A stretch of 64,000 bases of DNA, from NCBI GenBank assembly GCA_016715985.1, contig JADJXD010000001.1, forward strand, positions 1,612,001 through 1,676,000, written 5' to 3'. Made by a program: the position numbers and the translations under genes. Below are positions 8,756 through 16,811 of this stretch, in pieces. The stretch's first letter is position 1. Every line of letters starts with the position of its first letter. The notes beneath the pieces were generated by a model. The model saw only the letters and a program-made list of their open reading frames with translations. It ran no database searches and was not told the origin of the DNA. Origin of the DNA: Saprospiraceae bacterium. Its GTDB lineage: Bacteria; Bacteroidota; Bacteroidia; Chitinophagales; Saprospiraceae.

Positions 8756-11700
8756 TTGATTAATGCTGAAAAATATCGACATTATGTGCTTATTCTTAGC
8801 TTATTATGGTTTCACGGTTCAATACTTCTAGCTCAATCCCCTTCACTTCAGCACCTCCATTTCCGTAGATTAAGCACCAAAGATGGATTACAAAACAACA
8901 TCAATAATGTTATTTATCAGGATTCTAAGGGATATATATGGATGGGTGGTTATGGGTTGCAGCGTTTTGATGGGTATAGATTTCAGGATTATCTGACTGC
9001 AGCGGACAATTGTGTGGTCACTCAAATAATAGACGATGAAGACAACAACCTTTATCTCGTAAATGAATATCATCAATTGCTGAAATATGACAACAAATCC
9101 GGTAAATTTGATTTATTTCAGGATAGTATATTGAGCGATGGTAAGAGATTACCTGTAGCCATTCAGCAAATGAAAAAAGATAAATACGGAAATATTTGGT
9201 TTTCACTTTATGGTGAACTGGCAATCCTTGAAAAAGGGAAAATTAAACTAAATATCATTTCTGACAAGTGGGGTTTGAAAGGCAAAAAACATAACGGGCA
9301 TTTTTTTATAGATGGTAACGAAATCTGGATGATATCTAAAGAAAACGGAATACTTCGATACAACATTACCACTAAAGTTTTGACATCTAAAATCGATCAG
9401 ACAAATGAAAATGACATTTTACAATATACCATAACAGATGAGTATTCTTTAACAAAAGATAAAAAAGGCAATTTCTGGTTCACAGATGCCAAAGTCAGAC
9501 AATTAATAAAATTTGAACCAAACACTAAAAAGAAAAAATATTTTCAATTCCCATATCAGAATATCACCGATGGTAAAAAGAATACCTATATCAGTAGTCT
9601 ATACTCTGCTGAAAACGGGGAGCTCTGGGTGGTCCTCGGCGAGCATGTCGGGTTGGCAAGATTCGATTTTACAAAAGATACATTTGACATTTTGTATAGC
9701 GATAAAAGCAAAGAGTATGGCTTATATGATGATATTGTGATAGGGTCAGTGGGAGGATTTTTGACTGGTGACCGGCAAGGTAATTTTTGGTTTACGGGAG
9801 ATGGAATACTGATGTTCAATCCTTCTGCGCAAAAGTTTCGCACCATATTAACACAGGATGTTGTTAAAAAAGTGTTCAAAAATCCGCAAATAAAACTTGC
9901 CAACGCACAGTCATCTCCAAATGATTTTATTGAAATGAACAATGGAAAAATTTATGTGGGATATTACGGTTTAGGTATAATTGAAATGGATAAAAATTTT
10001 GAAAATCCTAAAAATATTGACCTCCCACCAGGAATCAGCGAACTTATCTGGAAGTTGTTTACCGCTGATGGAGATATTTTATATTTTGGTGACCAAAAAA
10101 AACAATTGTGTAGCTACAATACAATAAACCGGCAATTCAAAATATTCAATCAAAAAGAATTTGACCTTGCTTATCTCAGTGCTTCGTACACAGAAAATAG
10201 CCAATCCGTTTGGCTGGGATTTTTTAATGATGAAGGACTGAGAAACTTCAATCCGGATTCAAAATTATTTACCGGCTACAAAAATATATTTTCTCCTGAG
10301 GCAGATTTTAAAACCCACATTTATGATATAGAACCCAAGGATGAAGGTCAATTTTGGCTGGCGACCAATCAAAGGGGTTTGTTGCTTTTTGATAAAAAGA
10401 GTGGCAAGATCATTAAAACTTTTCACCCTTTAGGTACATCAGAATTAACCCATTTGAATACCGTTTTTTCTATCGAAAGGTACAATCAGGATACATTACT
10501 TCTTAGTACATCTTCCGGTCTCATTATTTTTGATACAAAAAGAGATACGAAGACCACTATTTCGATTAAAAACGGGATGCCTGAAAATCAATGTATGAGT
10601 AGCATTACAGAATTAAACAAAAGGTATGTTTGGATCAATACAGCCACAAGAGGTATTTGCAGATTGGATATTAAAAATCTGACTGTATCCCAAATCGGAT
10701 CAGATCAGGGAAATATTCTTGTTTTGGGGAGCAATTCCAACTTTAAATCAAAGCAGGGAGATATAGTTTTTGGGCATAGTAAAGGATTTACTATTATTCT
10801 TCCGGTTAAGGAGGATGCTTTTGTCAGAGACTCGGTGCATATCAGTGACATAACAGTAAATAACGTATCAGTAAATCCGGATTCTACTTTGCGGTTATTA
10901 AAGGAAATGACTGTGGATTATAAAAGTAACCATTTAAAAATAGGCTTCAGTACACTCAATTACTGGACTTGTACTGCTACCGAATATTATATATTTATAT
11001 CAGGAATACACACTGAATGGGAATCGTTAGGCAACAAATCCGATTTAGAGCTGAGAGGACTGGCACCCGGCAAATATGAACTAATGGTAAAAGCCATAGA
11101 TAAAAACAATTTACACGAATCAGGTATTACAAAATTTGCAATACAGATTGAGCCACCTTTTTACAGGACCTGGTGGTTTTTTATATTAATGATTTTATTT
11201 TTTACCGGCATCCTGTACCGAATCTTAAAATGGAGACAACAAGAATTATTAAAAGTAGAACAACTAAAAACGGCACACTACAAAAAGGAACTGGAAGTAG
11301 AACAACAAAAAAGGGAAGTTGAAAAAATCAGGCAGGAAATGACGGAAGTTCAGCTATCTGCATTAAGAAGTCAGATGAATCCTCATTTTATATTCAATAG
11401 TTTGAATTCTATCAACAACTATATCATCAAAAACGACATCCATACTGCGAGCGACTATCTCACCAAATTTTCAAGACTGATAAGATTGATTCTTGACAAT
11501 TCCAAAAACAATGAAATCACCCTCACCAAAGAGCTGGAAACACTGAGATTGTATCTTCTTATAGAGGCGGCACGATTTAACAATAAATTCAATTATTACA
11601 TCGAACTCGATGATAATTTGGATGCAGAACATATTATGATCCCGCCTACCACCATACAGCCATTTGTAGAAAATGCTATCTGGCATGGCATTATGCATCT

Positions 11701-11983
11701 CGCAAAACCAGGTGAACTGATCATAAGTATAATTAATCATGGAGAAAAAAAGATATTAATCACGATTGACGACAACGGAGTGGGAAGGGCAAAATCAGCT
11801 GAACTGGATAAAAAACCGGACGCACACAGAAGCCACGGTGTAAATATCACAAAGTCCCGAATAATGCAACTGCATCCGGACAATAGCATACAAATTGATG
11901 ATAAATATGATAAAGAGGGACAACCGGCAGGGACTAAGGTCAGTATATTATTGAATTTCCAAAACACAAAAGATGAAGTATAA
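8756..11983 (+). CDS. Membrane sensor histidine kinase with two-component propeller ectodomain (LytS-type)
   Basis: 1075 residues. A signal peptide (ending LLAQ) is followed by a periplasmic beta-propeller of Reg_prop repeats (GLQNNINNVIYQDSKGYIW, QRFDGYRF), a Y_Y_Y domain (about residues 710-800, ending LAPGKYELMVKAID), one membrane span (about 806-824, WWFFILMILFFTGILY), a coiled coil, and a LytS-family His_kinase domain. The domain has MNPHFIFNSLNS with phospho-acceptor His877, the N box QPFVENAIWHGI and the G box DDNGVGRAKS. It senses an unknown extracytoplasmic ligand and phosphorylates the LytTR regulator whose gene overlaps by 11 bases. The start is TTG; an in-frame stop lies 15 bases upstream, and this start gives a proper signal peptide. 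It lies directly after the fibre genes, so control of surface proteins is plausible but unproven. Confidence 0.9.
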   Translation: MINAEKYRHYVLILSLLWFHGSILLAQSPSLQHLHFRRLSTKDGLQNNINNVIYQDSKGYIWMGGYGLQRFDGYRFQDYLTAADNCVVTQIIDDEDNNLYLVNEYHQLLKYDNKSGKFDLFQDSILSDGKRLPVAIQQMKKDKYGNIWFSLYGELAILEKGKIKLNIISDKWGLKGKKHNGHFFIDGNEIWMISKENGILRYNITTKVLTSKIDQTNENDILQYTITDEYSLTKDKKGNFWFTDAKVRQLIKFEPNTKKKKYFQFPYQNITDGKKNTYISSLYSAENGELWVVLGEHVGLARFDFTKDTFDILYSDKSKEYGLYDDIVIGSVGGFLTGDRQGNFWFTGDGILMFNPSAQKFRTILTQDVVKKVFKNPQIKLANAQSSPNDFIEMNNGKIYVGYYGLGIIEMDKNFENPKNIDLPPGISELIWKLFTADGDILYFGDQKKQLCSYNTINRQFKIFNQKEFDLAYLSASYTENSQSVWLGFFNDEGLRNFNPDSKLFTGYKNIFSPEADFKTHIYDIEPKDEGQFWLATNQRGLLLFDKKSGKIIKTFHPLGTSELTHLNTVFSIERYNQDTLLLSTSSGLIIFDTKRDTKTTISIKNGMPENQCMSSITELNKRYVWINTATRGICRLDIKNLTVSQIGSDQGNILVLGSNSNFKSKQGDIVFGHSKGFTIILPVKEDAFVRDSVHISDITVNNVSVNPDSTLRLLKEMTVDYKSNHLKIGFSTLNYWTCTATEYYIFISGIHTEWESLGNKSDLELRGLAPGKYELMVKAIDKNNLHESGITKFAIQIEPPFYRTWWFFILMILFFTGILYRILKWRQQELLKVEQLKTAHYKKELEVEQQKREVEKIRQEMTEVQLSALRSQMNPHFIFNSLNSINNYIIKNDIHTASDYLTKFSRLIRLILDNSKNNEITLTKELETLRLYLLIEAARFNNKFNYYIELDDNLDAEHIMIPPTTIQPFVENAIWHGIMHLAKPGELIISIINHGEKKILITIDDNGVGRAKSAELDKKPDAHRSHGVNITKSRIMQLHPDNSIQIDDKYDKEGQPAGTKVSILLNFQNTKDEV

Positions 11984-12719
11984 AGCAATTATAGTGGATG
12001 ATGAAGAACATTGTATCGATACACTTCTGTGGCAATTGGAGCAATATTGCAGCAATGATGTCGAGGTGATCGGGACGTATTCAAAGCCAGATGAAGCACT
12101 CGTTCACATTATCTCTCTTAAGCCGGATATTGTATTTACAGATATTCAAATGCCTGGATTGAGCGGTCTTGAGTTGGCAGAACAGATTGAAAATAATGTA
12201 AAGCACATCATATTTACAACGGCTTATGATCAGTATGCCATTAAAGCAATCAAACTCAATGCATTGGATTATCTGATGAAACCCGTGGACCGCGATGAGT
12301 TAAAGGCAGTCATTGAAAAAATAAAAATTCTTCATACAAAAAAAGAGCTGGTTCAAAACAACTCTCCACAGGAATTGCGAAAATCCAAATTTGTAAACAA
12401 AATAGCATTGAGGAACAGTGATGGTATGATTTTTATCTCACTGCATGATATTATATTTGTGGAAGCTGATAGCGCTTACAGCATTTTTCATATGGCTAAT
12501 CAAAAGAAAATTGTCATTAGTAAAACTTTAAGTTATGTGGAAGAATTGCTGGATGATCCCGGTTTTTTCAGAGTTCATAAAAGTTTCATCATCAATCTCA
12601 ATTATGTTGAAAATTACATCAGAGGAGATGGCGGCGAAATAGTCATGAGCAATGGCGTAAATATCGCACTCAGCAGAAGCAAAAAGGACGAATTTTTAAA
12701 TATTTTCGGTCAGTGGTAA
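11973..12719 (+). CDS. LytTR-family response regulator
   Basis: 248 residues. The N-terminal receiver domain (1-120) has the acidic pair Asp9/Asp10, phospho-acceptor Asp57 (FTDIQMPG) and Lys103 (YLMKP). The C-terminal LytTR DNA-binding domain (about 145-246) contains the motifs FVEADSAYS and FFRVHKSFIINLNYV. Phosphorylation by the overlapping kinase should switch DNA binding. The start lies inside the kinase 3' end, which means translational coupling. LytTR regulators usually bind paired direct repeats upstream of target promoters; no such pair was identified with confidence here. Confidence 0.93.
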   Translation: MKYKAIIVDDEEHCIDTLLWQLEQYCSNDVEVIGTYSKPDEALVHIISLKPDIVFTDIQMPGLSGLELAEQIENNVKHIIFTTAYDQYAIKAIKLNALDYLMKPVDRDELKAVIEKIKILHTKKELVQNNSPQELRKSKFVNKIALRNSDGMIFISLHDIIFVEADSAYSIFHMANQKKIVISKTLSYVEELLDDPGFFRVHKSFIINLNYVENYIRGDGGEIVMSNGVNIALSRSKKDEFLNIFGQW

Positions 12720-12790
12720 ATACAGGTAAAAGTATGTTTTGGTACCTAAACAAGATTTCACAAATATATATTGATTATTAATCCAGAAAA

Positions 12791-15700
12791 TTAAATCTTT
12801 ATAATCTTTACACTGCCTGCTTTATTGATGTTTCTAAGTTTAACGAAGTAGGTTCCCGGTTCCAATCCACTCACGTCAACCGATGATCCATCTAAAGTCG
12901 CTGACCGCACAATTCTCCCGGAAATATCATAGATCTCCGCTTTCGTCCAGATTTCTTCAGTATATATGTGGAGGATATCGCTGACAGGATTGGGATATAT
13001 TTTTACATCAGTTGTCCAGTCGGTGGTCGAGACCGGAAGTGCGACGGTGGTTTGCGCTTCATTGGTACGTATCGGGAAGTTATAATCAAAATAGATATCT
13101 GCAAGGTTTTTGAGTGAGTCTCCAAGTACTAAAGTGGGTAATGTCTTGATCTTAAAGGCGATGTATCCATCGTTATTTTCATCATCGAAAGGTAGTTGAA
13201 TATTTTCAAAGATGAACTCTACCACATTTCCATCCAAAATTCTGGTTTCAAAAGGATGGCTGGCATCTGTGGGCTTCAATGAATTGATATCAAACGTCGT
13301 GAGATCTATGACATCCCTGATGGCAACATTTACCGCTTCAGCTGTACCCAGATTTTCAAATCTAATGATATAATCCACATATTTGCCTACGACTTCCGGA
13401 GTTATTTTTTGCCCCTGCAGGCATGTTTTATCATTTGGATCATAAGAGTTTACTACAGTTTGAATGAGTTTAAACGCATTATCGGAGGGTGTACTTTCTG
13501 ATTTATCCGATGAAATGGTAGAGGTAAAGATCAGGGTTTCATTATCATTAAGGGGTGGTGTGTCGGTCGGCGCGTTCAGATGTAATGTAATGAGGACTTC
13601 ACCTGATTCAAAAGGTTTTATATCTGTAAACGTATAAGCAAGTTTATCATCAGTTTGCAAATCAGCAGCCGGAACGGATGAAACAAAATCTGCATAATCA
13701 TCATCAAAACTAAATGACATTTCACCACTAAGGATGGTATTCCCCTTGTTTTTATACACTAATTTATATTTTGAATCAAATCCCGGTCTTGCCCGATCCA
13801 CCGGAATGATGGTTACTTCAAGATCATGATGGATTCCATTAGGTATGAGGCACAAATCCAGTGTCTTAGTATCATAAAATTTGTCAAAAGATATCTCAGC
13901 CGGCGAATCAAAAAGGGTATAATGGTTTAGTTCCCCTACTGTCGTCAGCCGATAAAGCTTATTCAGGCTTTCAGGATAAATGTGATATTCACCTTTGATG
14001 TCAGAAAAAGTATGATATTTATTATTATCCTCAGACAATGTAAGTGGGATTAAAGTAGCCACTCCTGTCGAATTCCTGCAAGTATCCGATGCAAGCCCGA
14101 GTTTTATTTTTCCGGTCAGAAGGTTATATTGATATCCCGAAGTAAAGCTACAGGAACTATTGAAAACCGTATTATTTTGCGGCCAGGTAAACTGAGGTAC
14201 CAGAGCTTTTATCTTTTGAGTTTCATATTCATCGTCAACACAAATTGATTTTAGACTGCCGGATGGAACCCAAAAAGATGACCATTCACTATTATTATTT
14301 TTTAAGTTTAGATGTTGTATTAAGCCTGTAGTTGTAATATATAATTTGTTTAATTGTTTACAAGCTGATAGGTCAATGTTGTTTATTTCAGGTATATTTT
14401 TAAAATTGAGATTAATATCGCTCAGTTTAGGAACGTTCAGAAAAACTACTTCTTTTAATCCTGAATTTTCGTTAGTATTCCATTCCAGCTGTATTTTTTC
14501 CAGGCTTTTGAAGTTATTCAGAATTAATTTTTCAACAGAATTATTAATCAATTTGGCATTATAAATTCTTAAATTTTGCAGGGCAGGTAAGTTGGAAAAT
14601 GAAGGTTTGTCTGCCCAAAGTTGGTCAACATTCTTAAGACTGGTCAAATCCCTCAATTGAATTTCATTGACACTGTAACCGCCTAAATTAATGTATTCTA
14701 ATAATGGTAAATCCTGGCCTGTAAGGTCAAGATTGATTTTACTATTAGATTGATTACCTTGTAAAGTCAATTGTTTAAGAATTGGTAAACTATTCATTGT
14801 CAATGATATAGCTGGCAGACTTATGGTTAGGCTTTGTAAGTTGCTTAACTTTTCTAGTTTTAACTGTTTGACTTTATTAGATTGTATAGTAAAACTGGTT
14901 ATGTCAGTTAAGTTATATATTACCAGTGAATCTATCTCCGTATTAAAAATGGACAAATTTAAGCCGGTAGTAACTGAATTTAATATTCTGACACTTTTGC
15001 AATTTTTACTTATTTGAATTTCTTTCAGATTTGGATGACCATCGAGGATAATTTGCTGACCGACATCGCCCAGGGTTTTAAGTGTGGCAAGTTTTGGTTG
15101 TGGACTTATTTTAAAAGATTTTGCCCCCCCGATTTCCATATATGCCAAATCTCCAAAAGTGGGTATGTTTAAATCTATATTTGGCAGTTTTGCCAAACTA
15201 ATCTGAGTGGGCACATTATTGCTGATGTCAAAATAAGTAAGTGAACTATAAATATCATCCAAAAATTGGACTATGCTGGTTATGGCATTATTACTGGCAT
15301 CCAGATATTTTAAGATACCCGCATTATTTCCTGTATAAAAACCGGATATTTTATTGTGCGAATAGTCCAAATGGGATATTTGGTACATATTTGATAAATT
15401 CAATGTCGTCAGATCATTTTGAGAAACATCAATATAAGTTGGTGAAGAAGAGTTTCCTAAAGACAATACTTTTAGCAATGGGTTTCTTTTGACGACCAGC
15501 TTTTTGAGATTTGGATTATTTTCATCCATTCTCAGATCAGTCAGAAAGGACATATCTGTAATTATTAGACTGTCCAAACGGTTGTCTCTGAGATATATCG
15601 TTTTGAGCTTTGACAATTCAGGTTGTACAAAATTTGTAATGAGATTTTTTTCAGCATTCAGGTTAGTCAGATCTGCGAAATTTTTCAGGTCCAGTTTTGT

Positions 15701-16294
15701 CAGTTTATTTCCTAAGAGATTTAAGTACTGAATAGTAGAAGGCATATCAGTCAGATCCGCCACTTTAGAATTATTGCATGTCAAAGATTTTAAAAATGTA
15801 TTAAACCTGATAGATGTAAGGTCTGAATTAGAACATCTCAGATATCTTAATACCGGATTTAGAGATATATCCAGATCAGTTATCTTATTAAAATCACACA
15901 AAAAACTATCCAATTGTATTTGATTGGAAATGTCAATTGAAGTAAGGCTATTGCTGACAACATTTAATGTTTTTATTTGTGAATTAGCCGTTAGATTTAT
16001 GGATACTATTTTATTGGATTGGCAATTCAAATCTTTCAAATTTTTGAAAGCTTCAATTCCCGCCAGACTAATTATATTTGAATTTGGAAGAAAAAGTTTA
16101 ACTATGCTTTCTGCTTCGCTTTGCTGTATTTCCCCATCGTTGTTTTTATCAGCCCCGTTAGTCCCATCCGCATGTACCGCACAAATCGCACAAGAAAGCA
16201 ATCTGTTTTTAAAATTTGCATCCGGAATATTGACAATCTGGGCAGTGGATAATGTGCTGAATGCCAGGAATAAAAGAATAAATATGTTTTTCAT
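12791..16294 (-). CDS. Leucine-rich-repeat surface protein with T9SS sorting domain (long paralogue)
   Basis: 1167 residues from the ATG at 16294, chosen because it begins the signal peptide MKNIFILLFLAFSTLSTAQ; the longer GTG-started frame adds 29 residues with no function. Next is an EF-hand-like stretch (DKNNDGEIQQSE), then a long irregular leucine-rich-repeat region (about 70-700). A carboxypeptidase-regulatory-like segment and a beta domain of the DUF7619 type follow (YDPNDKTCLQG, then DNNDGYIAFKIKTLP-like text). A type A T9SS sorting domain closes the protein (VKIYPNPVSDILHI, ending SVKIIKI). It is exported to the cell surface; the LRR region probably binds protein or glycan. The C-terminal third is almost identical to that of the gene at 20579-22927. 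Confidence 0.85.
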   Translation of the reverse strand: MKNIFILLFLAFSTLSTAQIVNIPDANFKNRLLSCAICAVHADGTNGADKNNDGEIQQSEAESIVKLFLPNSNIISLAGIEAFKNLKDLNCQSNKIVSINLTANSQIKTLNVVSNSLTSIDISNQIQLDSFLCDFNKITDLDISLNPVLRYLRCSNSDLTSIRFNTFLKSLTCNNSKVADLTDMPSTIQYLNLLGNKLTKLDLKNFADLTNLNAEKNLITNFVQPELSKLKTIYLRDNRLDSLIITDMSFLTDLRMDENNPNLKKLVVKRNPLLKVLSLGNSSSPTYIDVSQNDLTTLNLSNMYQISHLDYSHNKISGFYTGNNAGILKYLDASNNAITSIVQFLDDIYSSLTYFDISNNVPTQISLAKLPNIDLNIPTFGDLAYMEIGGAKSFKISPQPKLATLKTLGDVGQQIILDGHPNLKEIQISKNCKSVRILNSVTTGLNLSIFNTEIDSLVIYNLTDITSFTIQSNKVKQLKLEKLSNLQSLTISLPAISLTMNSLPILKQLTLQGNQSNSKINLDLTGQDLPLLEYINLGGYSVNEIQLRDLTSLKNVDQLWADKPSFSNLPALQNLRIYNAKLINNSVEKLILNNFKSLEKIQLEWNTNENSGLKEVVFLNVPKLSDINLNFKNIPEINNIDLSACKQLNKLYITTTGLIQHLNLKNNNSEWSSFWVPSGSLKSICVDDEYETQKIKALVPQFTWPQNNTVFNSSCSFTSGYQYNLLTGKIKLGLASDTCRNSTGVATLIPLTLSEDNNKYHTFSDIKGEYHIYPESLNKLYRLTTVGELNHYTLFDSPAEISFDKFYDTKTLDLCLIPNGIHHDLEVTIIPVDRARPGFDSKYKLVYKNKGNTILSGEMSFSFDDDYADFVSSVPAADLQTDDKLAYTFTDIKPFESGEVLITLHLNAPTDTPPLNDNETLIFTSTISSDKSESTPSDNAFKLIQTVVNSYDPNDKTCLQGQKITPEVVGKYVDYIIRFENLGTAEAVNVAIRDVIDLTTFDINSLKPTDASHPFETRILDGNVVEFIFENIQLPFDDENNDGYIAFKIKTLPTLVLGDSLKNLADIYFDYNFPIRTNEAQTTVALPVSTTDWTTDVKIYPNPVSDILHIYTEEIWTKAEIYDISGRIVRSATLDGSSVDVSGLEPGTYFVKLRNINKAGSVKIIKI

Positions 16295-16811
16295 AATGTA
16301 AAAATAGGTATAAATACTTGAAACAACAACAACTTCAATTTGACAATTTTCGTGCCAGTTAAGAACCCGATCATTTATCACCGATATCTCTATTCAATCA
16401 TTCTCTCTTTTTTTTAAGATTCCTTTTGGCCGAAAATATTAACCGTTGGCAGTTAGGCTTTATCTTTCTAATGTTCTCTCATTCAAACATTCACTCATTC
16501 ACCATTCACTGCCCCTGCTCACCCCAACCCTATTGGGATACCTTCCCGCTTAAATCTTTATATAATTCACACATTTACCCATTCACTCATTTACCCATTC
16601 ACTCATTTTTTAATGACCATTCACTGCCCCTGCTCACCCCTACCCTAAAGGGCGACCTGCCCGCTTAAATCTTTATATAATTCACTCATTTACCCATTCA
16701 TTCATTCATTCATTAAAAGAACAACCCGAAAATATTTAATGTCAATATTTTATATATTTACTTTTCTAAATATGAAAATAAATATACATTTGCTTCAAAT
16801 AAAACTTAACT
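16295..16811. repeat. Intergenic region with duplicated repeat unit and CATTCACTCATT runs
   Basis: 517 bases without a gene between divergent genes. A block of about 70 bases (CCATTCACTGCCCCTGCTCA, then CCCGCTTAAATC and TTTATATAATTCAC) occurs at 16502 and again at 16617, 115 bases apart. It is separated by and followed by short CATTTACCCATTCACTCATT runs. The CCCTAAAGGGCGACCTGCCCGC core of the second copy matches, in reverse, the repeats at 34.4 kb and 50.3 kb. I see no coding potential. Confidence 0.7.
16785..16792 (+). promoter_or_regulatory. Candidate -7 box (TACATTTG)
   Basis: TACATTTG matches TAnnTTTG and ends 19 bases before the ATG of the AHIVGG surface protein. No clear TTG partner is seen upstream. 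Confidence 0.35.

Noticed and set aside
16295..16381. N-terminal extension of the long LRR protein from a GTG
   Set aside because: The extension precedes a typical signal peptide that begins at the ATG at 16294; the extra residues have no function there.
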